A stretch of DNA of 64,000 bases from Bigelowiella natans CCMP2755 (lineage: Eukaryota; Cercozoa; Chlorarachniophyceae). Below, one piece after another: positions 1-12,740 of this stretch. The position numbers and the translations under genes are program-made. The notes under the pieces were generated by a model, which made no database searches, had not been told where the DNA came from, and saw only the letters and a list, made by a program, of their open reading frames with translations. The stretch spans positions 1-64,000 of the forward strand of contig ADNK01003331.1 of NCBI GenBank assembly GCA_000320545.1, given 5' to 3'. Position 1 is the stretch's first letter; every line of letters starts with the position of its first letter.

Positions 1-162
1 AACATCAAACAAGTCCGTTGTGAATACTCCTTACGTGTCTGCCCAAACAGCGCGATAGAGAGAGAGACAGAGAGAGGTAGAGATAAGTGTGACTCCCTCC
101 TCCCTCACGTGCATAGGCCGTCCTACATATGTCAATAAACCTAATAACTAAAGCCTGTTCAG

Positions 163-222
163 CGACACCAACGATCTCGTACACCAGAGGTGCAAGGCGA
201 GGTGAGTGACGCACACTATGGA

Positions 223-253
<31 letters not shown>

Positions 254-372
254 TGCTCGCTCGCGCTCTCGCACGCGCATGTGGGGGTCGCCGTCTCTCT
301 TTTTTTCTTTATCTCCATCTCCCTCCGCTACACACGCGCAATCGCGCGCTCTCTCGCGCGAGCGCGCGCGCG

Positions 373-413
<41 letters not shown>

Positions 414-444
414 CACACACACACACACAGACGCACCCGCGCGC

Positions 445-484
<40 letters not shown>

Positions 485-1867
485 TTATAATATTTATAAT
501 ACGCTCTTTCTCAATCTCTTTCACCGCATCTATTTTCCTCGTTATCGTTGTTGTCGTCCATCATGCGTTCTCTCCATCTGATGTGTGTTGCAGCTCAAAT
601 GGCTCTGGAGACGGCAGATGTGATATACTGTGAAGATACGCGCGTAAGCCAAAATCTCCTTCAACATCTCAACGCGGCTCCGAGTGGACAAAAACGGTAT
701 GTGTGTGTGTGTGCGTGTGTGTGTGTGTGTGTGTGCTTGTGCGTAAGTGATGGCAAATTTCACATGATTTTAAACCGTACACTAACAGCAGAGCGACACT
801 TGAGTTGTGTGATAATGATAAGAAAAGAATGAGAATCAAATGATAATACACACGCAACACCACGTCGTAGTTTCAAGCTCCGATCTCTGCACTCACACAA
901 CGAAGAGCACCGAACCCGTAAGGCTGCTTATCATCCTGCACTGAGAGGCTTTAAGCTATGTGAATACTAATACGAAATTTAAAAAACATCTTCTGTCAAA
1001 TTGAGGTCTAGTTTGCAGGCACATGCACCATATGGAAATAAAAAAATGAATAAAAATTATATATATGTACATAGTATTCTTCATCATTCCAGACTTTGCG
1101 TCGTTTTTATTTCTGTTCCATCTTCCTCTTATCCCCCTCCCCCCCCCCCCCCCCTATTGGCTTCTCTCACCCACCTTTTCCTTCTCAGAAGAAGTAATAG
1201 AGGCGGTAGAGTCTGGTTTGCAGGTCGCTGTGATATCTGACGCTGGAACCCCTGGTGAGCGATGTTTGCCGTTGTGTTGTGTATATATTATTAATAATCG
1301 ACGATGCCAAAAATTGTAGGATAGACACAGAGGGGAAAGTTAAAAGAGAGAATGAGAGAGAGAAAGAGAGTATGCGAGATTGAGAACGTAGACGATTTTC
1401 GCCCAGTAATCAGTCCAAGACAATGTTTTTCTATGTAAAACCGTCGTGTCGATTAAACTCCGCCGCACCTTGAATAACCATCAGGTATATCGGATCCTGG
1501 AGCACGTCTCGTAGAGGTATCACTGTGCGGTTGCAACCGCAAACAAATATCGGTTTTTCTTAATGACGTCCACATAGCCAAAACTGCCCTTTCTTTGGGA
1601 AGAAGAAGGATTTAAAGGAGCTTACTGATGACTGAAGCAATTAACGACGTATTAGTGCATCAACTACCTACCACGACCATCGTCTGTTGGTGCTGATTTG
1701 TCAATGCAACTGCAGCAAGTCGATTTGTCGTTCTTCTCACGTTTGCTGTGGTAGGCATTTCATCACCGCAAACTGCCGGTTTCACCGATCCCAGGACCAA
1801 GTGCAGTCTCGACGCTGCTCAGCGTCGCAGGAATGCCATCGAAGCACATATTTCTCGGTGCTGCCCA

Positions 1868-1907
<40 letters not shown>

Positions 1908-4061
1908 GGCCGATGGTTGATTTATCGTGATTCTCGGAATTGCATGATGCAGCATTGTTAGTGCGCATGCACAATACTGTAGTCCTTGCTTGCGTGCATG
2001 AATGTCTTCATAGACGGTTCTTACACATTCAATCTTCAGGATTCCTGCCAAAAACACGCGGGTCGCGAATTACGCGAATGAAGCAAAGCCTGAAACCTGG
2101 GTGGAGATATTGAATGTTTTTATGTTTTCCCAACGTCTCGATTATAGGAGGCATCTCGCATGTAGCGCATTTGATTTCACGTGTCCGTGTGTGTGTTTGT
2201 GTGCGTGTGTGTGTAATCGTGTTCTTTGAAGATGAGGATGTGTAAATGGCATGATTGGCGATGATCTATATTCTTTCAATTCTGCATCTACCTCTGCTTC
2301 ATGACAGCAACCATCCTTGTCTTCAGCATTTCATATTAAAAAACCGTGTTTCAAGAGTTCTGAAAAGTCAAGTGATTGTGAATTGAGGAGGAAAATGTTA
2401 TTTTGCTTTTGCGCCGTTGTCGTCGATGTTGTTGTTGTTATTGTTGCTGCTGCTGTTATTGCTACTATTGTTATTTATGCGGTCATCGTTAGGTTTACTT
2501 TGGTAGTGTTCACCCCGATGCGAGACGCAGTGGATGTGCTCACAGATCTGTCTTCCATAGCACCTACTGCTCAGGTATAGTGGGTGAAGATATCAAATTA
2601 AGCGCACGGAAAATGTGACTTGTTGGAAATCTTTGCCATTATCGTATACGAGGAGGGTGCCTTCTTAATACAATGGAAAATCTGCATGTTATGATCAGCA
2701 AAATGCTATTACTATTAACCCTTTCACCTTTTGTGTCGCTTCCGAATTTTGCATTGATTTTTCGGTTTTGCATGAAGACAGAAAGTGTGTGCGACTTCTT
2801 CTTTCTTCCTCCAGTGACATGTTCCTACGATGCGAGCATCCGTTGAGTTTCAGTCATATTTGTTTCGCAATTCTATGCTCGATAGAAGGAACGCTGCACA
2901 CTAAATCTTCCAATTATCTCTGTTCTGATCGTCGTCTGAAAAAGGTGACGCTTGGCCGCGAACTCACCAAATCGTTTGAAGAGGTCAAGACATTCCACCT
3001 ACGTGATACGTGAGTGTTCTGGCGAGTTAACGATCATGTTTGTTGTTGTTTCTGCTGCTGCTGTCTATGTGTCGCTGATTACGCTGTAAAGGTTCGCCGA
3101 GACGCCGTCAGTAGTCTGATTGAAAGTCTGCAAACAAGGCCACCAGAGCAGCTGCGAGGGTAAGTAATTTGCTCGCGTTGTTGAACGACCGGCCTTAAGA
3201 ATTGCTCGTCGCGGAGAAATTGTGTTGGCCATGTATCCATAAAACGCAATGAAAAGTATCCAGAATTCGAAATCGTCCGTGTCGTTACATGACTCCCGTC
3301 GGTGCTTTATGTTCTGCAGAGAGGCGACACTCTGCATCGCCTTGCCGCCAAGCGGTGCAACGAAGGTAACCTTTGTGATCTCGCAACAGTGGTGGGGATG
3401 GAGATGCCGTAGGATGAGAATAAAGTTGAAAATATGATGATTTTAACTGATGCACCTAGACAACAATAAATACTGTTCAATTCTAAGTTGATCTCTAGCA
3501 AAACAAAGCAGATAGTTCCATCCCCTCCTCCCCCCCCCCCTCTCTCACTCATGAGCACAATTTGCACCAGAGCAACGCTGGCTACGAGGGGGCGGGAGCA
3601 GATCGCAGCGGCTCTGCGGAAGACGTGAAAGAGGCTTCAATTGAATCTAGAAACAACGATGATGATGACGCGGAAGCATTGGTGCTAGATTTGGATGTTA
3701 CAGAAAAGGCCACGCATGTACTACTAACGTGCATCACTGACACAGATTAATATTTAGACCATATAAAAGAGATACTCGATACCTGAGCATCGATATTCTC
3801 CGAAAGTCCATGCATGTTGTAGGATCCAAAAATTGCCTAGCTTTTTATTGTTAATTTTTCGCATTGGAAGGTATCAACTATTATTTTAAAAGCAAGTAGC
3901 GAATGCACATTAAGAGCTTTTACAATGTCGCTGTTAAACAAGCCATAAATAGTTGCCTTTACTCCCAGGCCGCTACACGGATGCTGAAAGGAGGCTTATC
4001 ACGAAGGTGGGAGGATAGAAGAGTGGAGCTGATTGCAGTAGCGAATCATTTATATCGATAA
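163..4061 (+). CDS. rsmI: RsmI-type rRNA (cytidine-2'-O-)methyltransferase, 5' end outside window
   Basis: The RsmI/YraL family uses S-adenosylmethionine to 2'-O-methylate a cytidine of small-subunit rRNA; a eukaryotic copy would be expected to act in an organelle. I read 14 exons: 163-201, 594-696, 871-917, 1189-1254, 1485-1516, 1755-1857, 2040-2100, 2493-2574, 2945-3009, 3115-3159, 3200-3232, 3320-3365, 3571-3717, 3969-4061. All join in phase and end at TAA, giving 319 residues in the window. Motifs in order are CEDTR, LHSHNEEHR, VISDAGTPGISDPGARLVE, PIPGPSAVSTLLSVAGMPS, FLGFLPK, VTLGRELTKSFEE, RRGEIVLA, then a C-terminal helix like the family's. The glycine-rich TPIGNL motif near the N-terminus reads TPTISY here, so the first exon is less certain. 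The start codon and any targeting peptide lie upstream or were not found. An acidic low-complexity insert (3571-3717) precedes the last helix. Confidence 0.9.
222..480. repeat. Compound microsatellite (CT/GA/CA/TA)
   Basis: Runs of CT (about 222-254), GA (about 376-410), CA (about 412-428) and TA (about 446-480) follow one another inside the first visible intron of the rsmI-like gene. Open frames across this stretch on both strands are repeat artefacts. Confidence 0.95.
698..737. repeat. (GT)n immediately after a splice donor
   Basis: A GT repeat starts within the 5' splice site of the intron after the CEDTR exon (donor at 697). A similar (GT)n at about 1870-1908 lies about 10 bases after the donor at 1858. 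Confidence 0.9.
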
Positions 4062-5477
4062 TTCAAAAATCTTAAATATAAATTGAATGAAATATTTCAT
4101 TCAGCCCCCCCCCCCCCCCCCCCTTTCAATGTTCTCTTATTGTTGTGCGTGTGCACCACATGCTATAAGGGACGCGACTGATGTTCTTGCCGCACTCAAA
4201 ATCGCTCCGAAACGCGAGCTCATAAAGATTGGTATCCGTCTTGTCATCATACCTACTTAGCCCATAGAGTCACATAAATATGTGGTGGTGGTGGTGGTGG
4301 TGTTGGTGGTGGTGGTGGGTAGGGTGCCTTATTTTATCTCACCTCCATGCGGGGTAGTTCTTTTCTCACACATCTGAAGACCCACAGCTACTGCTTATTC
4401 TCAAAATACGCGCCTTCCTCTGCATGTTATTTTTGTGATTGTGTATGCTCAACGCCATGCCACGGCGCACTCATTTTGCATGTATGTTATCAGTGTTACA
4501 TGCATCTGAAGCCTTGGCGCATGATGGAGAAGGAGACGATCAGAGTAGCGATACTCGACGAAAGGGAGGCAAAAAGAAAAGAAAAGGAAGCAAATAATTC
4601 AGTTGCTCTTATTTAAGAGATGCAAAAGGCTCGGCAAGTTGTCAATTACGTATGACGTTGCATACATTTGGCAGGTTGAATTAATTAAGCAAGTAAGTGA
4701 TAGATCATCCACATGCTCAGTTACAAAGATGGTCGTTGGATCGGAAGCATAAGCGCTTCATCATATTTTTAACAAAGCGTTGCAAATATGTCTTGCTTCG
4801 CCACGATGCCAAGTGTAGCATTCCACATAGACAACTAAATAACTATGTTTTTCGTCGTGATACAACATGTATGGTTTTCCGTTGCATCGCGCAGCCCTGA
4901 CGGTTGATTCATGCTGACATCAATGCAAATGCGGCTTTCGGATTGAAAAATCGGCTACTATTCGTCGATATGCATAACACTTTTCTGAGTTATCTTTGCA
5001 ATTGCAGTGTATGTAGCGCGACAGATAGCAAGATGGTTTGCACTACGAGTAATTTGTGGTCAGCAGCACGATACTGGCTAGCTGGGCAAAGTGACTAATT
5101 ATGTAAAGCTAGCACGCATGCTCTAGATGCTGTCTTCATCTTTTATCAAAACCTCCTCATGGATGGCGCATGCATACTATACTGCGACACGCGCAAATAA
5201 TTGCTTGCCAAACGGTGAATATTATGCTATAATGCAGCGAAATACATAATCGCATACATGTGTGATTGACCGTTAGTACAATATACGTGTGGTGGCGGCT
5301 CTCAATTGAAAACATCACTATAACCTTAAAAAATTAGGTTAGACCCGCAGTCAATGGTGTGATACTCGAAAATATAATTGCATACGATTAGTTTAGATGC
5401 CCGACAAATAAGTAAGTTTCGATAAAATATGCGCCATAGAGGTCCCACATGAGAAGACATTGGCCACGCTTTCTTTC
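4062..5477. other. Convergent intergenic region
   Basis: This lies between the ends of the rsmI-like gene (plus) and the kinase gene (minus). It holds a poly-C run (about 4105-4122), a GGT trinucleotide repeat (about 4282-4318) and otherwise unique AT-rich DNA. Short open frames such as 4347-4616 show no family motif or splice support, so I call no gene. Confidence 0.6.
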
Positions 5478-6361
5478 TTAATGTTCGTCAAAAGCTCCAT
5501 TGCCAAGAAATTCACGGAGAAGCGAGGTGCTTGGGACGTCCCTGGGGATAGAAGCATGAGTCAATCAGCATCCTCCAACCCACGATAGCAATAGTATCCG
5601 CTATGCTGCAAACTTTTGTTGTGCGTAGCGTCATCAACACCCGCCTTAACTGCGGTTTATCCCTGTTTCATCACCGTTAATGATCGCTACCCCCCCGTCC
5701 CCCCTCCTGAGATGTGAGTAGCTACCTTTCATTCCAAGCATGGACCTTGTCCAAAAGGCGAAGGAGCTCCTACCAGGTAAAAAGGCACGTAGGAAAGATG
5801 AAGTGAAATGCCATCGCCTTGTATTGCCCCAAGGACGTCACTAGAAATGGAAGGAATGCACGACGAACTTGATCGAGTTTATCTACCTGTGCTTTATCGA
5901 AGTTAGCATCGGTTGGTGGCACTCCCTACACAGCAGTAACCATACCGAATTCAGAACCAGGAAGATCAGATCGTGCACGACAAGCAACAAGGCAATTGTA
6001 GCGGCGGAATGACGCAGACGTAATTGCTGCTATCTACAAATCATCTGTTTGCTGATTACTTTGAGCAAAGGCTCGACGAAGGGTTTTAGCACACAAATCT
6101 CGTACTCATGAGCTGGAAAAACAACAACAGTTATTCATCAACAACATCTTGCGGTTTAATCCCGCCCAACCCCCCCTCACCCATCTCTGTCTCTCCATTC
6201 TTCTCACTACCTGAGTTCATGACGTAGTCCGCCTCATTTTGAAAGGGGAAGATCCAAGTTCCCTCCCCTATGGGTAGCAAACCAGCGAGAGAGGTTGTGA
6301 GACACCACATCACAAATGCATGAATAAAATACAGAAATGACCAGGTATTTAATGTAGTTGT

Positions 6362-6395
<34 letters not shown>

Positions 6396-7862
6396 CAGCA
6401 GCAGTAGTAGTAGTATAGTCGAGAAGGCGTATCCCATAGTAGTACCTCTCCTCACATTATGCCACATTGCCAGTGTCCTCGATGCAGAGTTTCCTCGGAA
6501 CAAGTAGTCTCTGATCATCAAGATATTAAGGCAGTCGTCAGCAACCATTCGCGTCCTTGGCACAAAACACTTACACACTCCTGTCAGTTTCTCAATGGTA
6601 AAAAAAACAGAGCCTCCTTCTTCATCAACCACTGCGACACTACCACTGGCAAATTTACTGCCCTTTAGCAAAGAATGGCATCTTTTCCAAAAGAAGATGG
6701 CATTCGCACAAAGGCGGTTCCCAATGGCGGAGAATGCAAACATATATGCGAGAACGTACCGGGACATTCTCCTCATCAGACGACTATCAGTACTCTTGAT
6801 GGTATCCGCCTCATCAACCTGTGATGATGGATGACGACGATGACGACAACGGCCATCAAGGCGACAACACACTCACACTTTTGTACAATCACACTTCGCC
6901 CTAGCACCATTTACGTGTATACAATAAATGGACGCGAAAGAAAACAAGTAGTCTTTAGGAAAGAAAGGTTGCACTCTCCTCCCACTCTCGTCACTCTTCT
7001 TCTATCCTCACCGATAGGCTCGTGATCGGGGATAAAAACACCTTGAATACCTACAACAAAACACAGGTTTGATCTACTGAGACGTCTACGTCATTTAGAC
7101 AACCATCATTAAACAGAGCTTTCTTCACGTTAGTTTTCCTACTGTTTATTCACCTGATCTCTTGGAATCTTGGAAGTGTAATTCGGGTTGAGAGCGTGTA
7201 TCCCCTCAATGACCAAGATACCACCCTATCAGCAGCAGCAGCAGCAGCAGCCCACACAAACAACATAAATGCACATTCTACCCACCCACCTCACGTCCAT
7301 AGCAACTGCCAATTGCCTATCCCCTCAAAATTCAGCTACTACAGCGAAGCATTCTATGCTATCACTCTTCCTCAATTTATCGTTAAGATATAAGGGGAAC
7401 ATCCACTCGAATGGAGCAATCAATCATTGCCACCATTAGCAATATCACATTTTGCGTTCCCCTCTCCATCCGCATGAGTATTATTTGTATCTCTCCCCCC
7501 CTCCCTCCTCTCCCCCCACCTTTACTACAACTATTACCTTTGGGATCTTGAATGGGGTTCCATTTCCGTCTCGGAAGCCAGTCTTCATGTTGTACTTCGG
7601 CACGTTGATCTTCAGGGAAAAACAACCGAAACAGCATGTTCACTTGACTGTACATGTAAGTCTAATGTGCATAGCAAGTTTATCATTCTGCTCTCTGAGA
7701 AGAGGAGGAGGAGGAGGAGAAGAAGAAGGCCGCTCATGATCCAAAGCAAAGAAACAACAACAACAACAACAACAACACCGATTACTCCATTACCGTTCCG
7801 CCCTTGATGAGAGTTGCGATGTGCTCGTTGACCTAGGTTGTGGATTGAAAGAAGAAGAAGAA

Positions 7863-7893
<31 letters not shown>

Positions 7894-8665
7894 GAAAATA
7901 TATGATATACTCGTTTGTGAGTAGAATGTAGTTCTTTTGGTGTTGTTGCTAGCACAGGAACATGAGGAATAAACATCATCGGAGCGAAAGAGAAAATGAA
8001 TGCAGGGAAGCTCATTTGATTGATTCTTCTGATGTTGATACACAGCTTTGAGCATTATTATTGATGTTCCAGATTTAGGGAAGGGGGGAGGTGGAGGGGA
8101 TGAAACGATGTGTTACGACTTACCAATTCAATGTCCATGCTCTCAATGTGGTCATAATCCACATCGGATCTGGCAAGAATTGCAGCAGTGATATTAGGAA
8201 TCACGAAGAGAGACAAGCACGGCGTCAAAACAGCACACATGACATACATCTTTCCTACGCAAGCAATACAACTGTAGATTAGAATGGATCATAGCTGAAA
8301 CACAATCATCATCATCATCATCACCATCACCATCATCGTCATTATAACTATCATCCTTACGATAGATACCACCTCATTTTTCTCTCTTGGTATTTGGGTT
8401 GGCGATTGAGAGGAAGATAGTAGTGATCAACCTGGTACATCGTAAAAGTTATCATCACCATCATCATCATCATTATCATCATCGTCATCAAACCGTCAGG
8501 GGACAAGCTGGCATTCCTCGATTTCGCAGCTGGTGTGTTAGCCTGACGAGCATCATCAGTAAATACGAAATGCTCAGTAAAGTGCTTAACTCTCGTTGTT
8601 GTCAAGATGATAATGTTGGTGGCATAACAATCATGAGAAAGTTGGTGGTGCTGGGCCTCTCTTTG

Positions 8666-8712
<47 letters not shown>

Positions 8713-9321
8713 TTCTCTCTCCCCCCCAAGCCCTTTCTTTCTACCTCAAACACACACATACACACACAAACACAAACACACACGCACGACTACTTTGTGG
8801 CGAATGTTGTCTTCCCACTGGAGGTTGGCCCCGCAATACACACCACACGTACATTTGAGGGCAGCATGCCCTCGGGATCTGGCCGCTCACAAATAGTCTA
8901 CGTGGAGGGGGTGGGGAAGTAAGTTGTGTTATGGAGTAATCACTAGCACTGATTTCACTGGTCCTCCTGCGCACCTTGACGATATCGACGATCCCAGCTT
9001 CCTGCATAAACTCGGATGCCTAATATCATCAACGAGATCATGATAATTTGACAAAGGATTCAGATCATGCCCGACGGGGTGAAACCAATGGGATTGCAAA
9101 ACATCATAGAAACTGCCAGGAGAAACGGGAAAGGGGGGGGGATGCGTACCAGAATGAAGTTTTTCCTGTCGCGGTTATTTGCCTCTAGCTTGTTCAAATC
9201 GCCCACGCAAGTGATGCCTTTGAAGGTAATAAAGTCACAAAATAAAAATATTAGGGTGAAGAGAGTAAAAATTGGAAGGGAGAGAAGAGAATATAAACAC
9301 ACACACACACACACACACACA

Positions 9322-9369
<48 letters not shown>

Positions 9370-10613
9370 GAGAGAGATAGAGAGAGAGGGCGAGCAATGA
9401 ATGAAAATGACGATTCTATTATATTGTCTGGAATGGCCGACCGTTGTGCACACCCCATTGGCCCTTAGATGTCACAGAGCCAACAAGCGCTTGAAGGAAG
9501 GGGAGCGGAAGAAATACAAGATAAAATAAAAGAAGAAGAAGAAGAAGAAGAGAAGAAAGAAGTTATGATGATGGTGCATGGTAATTGAGAGAAGATATCA
9601 GTGGGAGGTTATTTCTTTGGGATTGTTGTCATTTTGAAGTGGTAGCAGTAGTAGTAGGCATATTATTCATCTATCAGAGACCTTAGAAGTGTACGTTACG
9701 ACATAAAGTAAGGGAGTGCAGATTCGGCCAGGTGTGTGTTATATACAGAGTATAGAAGCACTTTGCACAAAACAGATCGTCGTTTTGATGGAGAAGACGA
9801 AGTTGTTGATGGGCTGTTTACCTGGCTGCGGCTCATAATCTTTCACATACGTTAGCAAAATCCCTATTTTGTTCGAATTCAAATCCCAATCGTCGTACTG
9901 AACCCCCCCCCCCCAGCCTTTTGCTTCTCCTTTTCCTCACCATCGTCGTCTCACCACCATGATCTTTATTTAAAGCTTAGAGTTTCTTACTACTATTATT
10001 AACCTTTCCCCTCCTTCTTGACGGCCCAGACCCCATTCTCAAGGCAGCCGAGGCACTCGTACCTACAAAGGAGGAGGGAGGGGAGATTATGCTTCAATCG
10101 ATATACAAAGCTCGACGGAGTCGGCAGCAACGGTTATTACTACCAATGCCACAACTAGTATTCTTGCTATTTTAGTTATTCTTCACGGTAAAACATACAG
10201 CTCGCTGTCGCAAATACGCATTTGGGGGCCGCAGGTGTTGGCGTTGACTTTTCCCTCCACACGGCTCCGGAGAAGAGCTTCTGACCTGATGATCACGGTG
10301 TTCACTTCCAACATCTACTCTCAACCCAACCATGATGTATAATGTAAAGAAGTGGTGATAACATGCACGTCCTCATTCTTCTTCTTCTTTCTCTGCAAAT
10401 AATATCATCAGTGTAATTGTGAGGTGAAATGCATACATATTCAGGCCCTTCGCGTTGAAGTAAGCGATTGCATCCTTCCAATCTACTTTTTCCTGTTCCA
10501 ACACATCACGTACTGCTTACACTAACTCAAAATAGTGACATACTCATCGCACAACTTTATGATACGTATATTCAAAATTCCTAGCTATCTACGCGTACAG
10601 AAGCATATATATA

Positions 10614-10662
<49 letters not shown>

Positions 10663-10998
10663 CTACACGTGCAAAAACAGAAACACACATACACACACAC
10701 GCGCGCGCGCATAAACACTCTTAAATACGTTATCATCAGTGGTGTTTGTTGTTTACTGCAGCTTTCATTGACTTTCACTACCGTTACAATGGGTGCCTTC
10801 GTGTCGATAAGCTGTTGTAGAGCAACTCGTAGCGTCGCCACATCAGCCTTTCACCAAGAGACCAGAAGAGAGGTAACAGGAAATCCAACAGATTCAGTCA
10901 AAAGCCATAATGATATTATACTAGTACATCTATGAGTAGCATCCTGGGGAAAGATATCTGATCATATTCATACTATATTTATTATATTTTAATATATA

Positions 10999-11034
<36 letters not shown>

Positions 11035-11227
11035 AAATATTCTATGAACATCCAAATTCTAAATTATGTGTACGTGTGAATGAAAATTCGTTTCCAACGA
11101 CTGTAATGGAGTAGAATATGTGATATCTTAAAATAAATAAAACAAAATTTTCAGCCCCTATTACCTCCGTCATCTCGGAGCCATCCTCGAAGAAATAAAG
11201 GTACCTTACATTGTAACTAATCTGTGA

Positions 11228-11272
<45 letters not shown>

Positions 11273-12084
11273 AAGTAGAACGGAGATGTACCATCCCCCA
11301 TATGCGTGCATGTAGAACAGTCATCAACAAATGCATATAATTTTACCCTGCTCCAACAGCACGGCCTCCCACAACCAATTTGCCTGGAAAGGCCTTCTCT
11401 GCAGCCAGGGATAGTGCGTAGCGAAGGGTACGACGATGTTTCACTACATAGCAACGGCGGTGGAGAGAATTGAAAAGAGATTTATGTAAGGACGAATATA
11501 AGATATATATTTTGAGAGTAGTGCAATAATCATCAGTACCGATATCATATTGCGTCGCTGCCTTCTTCGCATTGGCAGTGGAGATCGAGTAGCAGGACAA
11601 CAGCAAAGCAGCACCCCCTCCTACAATTGAAACGGCTAGAGGAGCTGAAGACTTCCTTGCTCTTAAAGTTGCTAGAGAGAAGAGGCGCTGCGGAGTTCGA
11701 CGAACAGAAGAACAACCTAGAGTTAGGATTGATGTAATCAGAGGTTGGTACAGAAGATAGGAAGAGATCTATCTTTTCATTGCATATCCGAAGCCCATTT
11801 CAGTACTAACCCACCCCTACTTTGAGGTAGAGAAGTGAATCTTCGATGGATCTTCGAAAGCATACGAGACATCATTATTATCCGGAGTCTCTTTCCCCGC
11901 TTCTGAAATAGCGGCTAGCAGGGCAGGGGACGACGGGCTTGAGCTCGGCGCGACTCTGCGCCCGACGACCTTGTCGTCCAATATGAATTTCATGTCACTT
12001 ACAAGTTGCGTCAAGTAGAATCACAGGAGAAATTATTACCAGCATCCAGGATACTTTTCTCTTGTCGACGTATTTGAACCACAT
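5478..12084 (-). CDS. Nucleoside/uridine kinase-like P-loop protein with ThrRS-like N-terminal region and bipartite leader
   Basis: This belongs to the family of nucleoside kinases that join a threonyl-tRNA-synthetase-like N-terminal region to a uridine kinase/phosphoribulokinase-like P-loop kinase; the likely reaction is ATP-dependent phosphorylation of a nucleoside. I read about 26 exons and about 555 residues, close to the bacterial family length. Exons include 12084-12003 (Met, hydrophobic signal-like start), 11716-11540, 11443-11347, 11204-11165, 10847-10788, 10492-10437, 10285-10199, 9897-9822, 9217-9150, 9001-8975, 8885-8794, 8542-8494, 8431-8361, 8169-8124, 7832-7794, 7609-7538, 7225-7154, 7050-7012, 6818-6760, 6510-6446, 6267-6211, 6112-6060, 5886-5842, 5769-5726 and 5541-5478. 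Motifs: FPGKLVVGGRAVGAGYLYF, Walker A GPTSSGKTT, VDHYYLP, DVDYDHIESMDIEL, NEHIATL, LVIEGIHALNP, DSRLMRRMSRDYLFRG, WIFPFQNEADYVMNS and a SLLREFLG tail. The end of the exon starting at 10062 is unresolved. No TGS domain was found at the N-terminus. Confidence 0.9.
6365..6415. repeat. (TAG/CAG)n in a kinase intron
   Basis: A trinucleotide run of TAG with a few CAG units. Read on the minus strand it gives poly-Leu, which is not coding: the flanking exons are 6510-6446 and 6267-6211. Confidence 0.95.
7845..7890. repeat. (GAA)n in a kinase intron
   Basis: GAA units just downstream (higher coordinate) of the exon 7832-7794. On the minus strand this is a TTC tract immediately before the 3' splice site, so it probably serves as its polypyrimidine tract. 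Confidence 0.9.
8668..8724. repeat. (CT)n in a kinase intron
   Basis: A CT run followed by CA-rich sequence between the Walker A exon (8885-8794) and the next exon (8542-8494). Confidence 0.9.
9297..9366. repeat. (CA)n(TA)n in a kinase intron
   Basis: A CA run followed by a TA run. Similar TA runs occur at about 10617-10660 and 11002-11030, and GA at about 11229-11264, all in introns of the same gene. Confidence 0.9.
12003..12084 (-). other. Signal-peptide-like first exon of the kinase
   Basis: The 27 residues begin MWFKYVDKRK and continue with a hydrophobic core (VSWMLVIISPVILL). The next exon gives an Arg/Ser-rich segment with a second hydrophobic stretch, GGGAALLLSCYSISTANA, before the conserved domain. 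This fits import through the ER into a secondary plastid; that is an inference from composition only. Confidence 0.6.
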
Positions 12085-12740
12085 ACCTTTTACAGCAGCG
12101 TCAAATCAAAAATAGCTCTTAGGATAAGAATACGAAATATATCCGATGATTTGTCCTCCACCATGTGTCAGGAGTGTATCCTGAAGTTCGAACTTGTGCG
12201 TTCACATAGTCATGTGACGAGACCCTCATTTATTAATAAGTTAATTCAAAGATATTTCATTGTCGCATGCTGTTTATCCCATGAATCAATACAACTTTTC
12301 TATCACAGGTGAAAGAGGACGGAGCGAGCTTCCCCCGTCGAGGTAGATCTATGCGAATTTGCCAGAGCAAAGAAACTTTCAGAGAGAGGGAAGGTTCACA
12401 CGGTTGTATTGAATATTGTGGTTGGGGTTGCATGATGTCTTAGATCTATGTTTTTAATATCTTTCGTGCCGTAAGGAACAAGATGTTTGATGTGCAATGT
12501 TTATGGCCGGTTTGATCGCTGTTTTCTTTTGGCATTTGGTAAACATGGAAACACAATTTAGATTCCGTATTATGATAAAGGTATAGAATTCTAGTAAAGT
12601 AGTGACGGAAGATAGTACGGCAAAACCCTTCGTGACTCATCTCTTTCTTTTGATTTCTGAATTTAAAATAGGGACGGTGACATGTTCGAAGAAGAATGAT
12701 TATGTCTTCCGCCTTTCTGCTGCTTCGAATATTGTAAGGG
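12085..12740. promoter_or_regulatory. Divergent promoter region, kinase / AP2-CCCH gene
   Basis: These 656 bases separate two start codons pointing away from each other (12084 minus, 12741 plus), so both promoters must lie here or overlap. The region is AT-rich and free of microsatellites, unlike the introns. No TATA box or other element can be assigned with confidence. A minus-strand frame at 12446-12784 overlaps the AP2 start and has no family motif. Confidence 0.5.

Noticed and set aside
5-633. Overlapping open frames on both strands at the left edge
   Set aside because: They are translations of dinucleotide repeats (Ser-Leu, Arg-Glu, Tyr-Ile runs) inside an rsmI intron.
4267-4318. GGT-rich run as a possible G-quadruplex regulator
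   Set aside because: GGT repeats only, intergenic between convergent genes, with no supporting context.
6234-6872. 212-residue minus-strand frame
   Set aside because: Read-through of two kinase exons, an intron and a Leu-coding trinucleotide repeat; the spliced reading fits the family better.
9841-9902. Alternative kinase exon frame starting with RRLGFEFEQ
   Set aside because: The frame YDDWDLNSNKIGILL extends to 9822 and joins the next exon in phase; the alternative does not.
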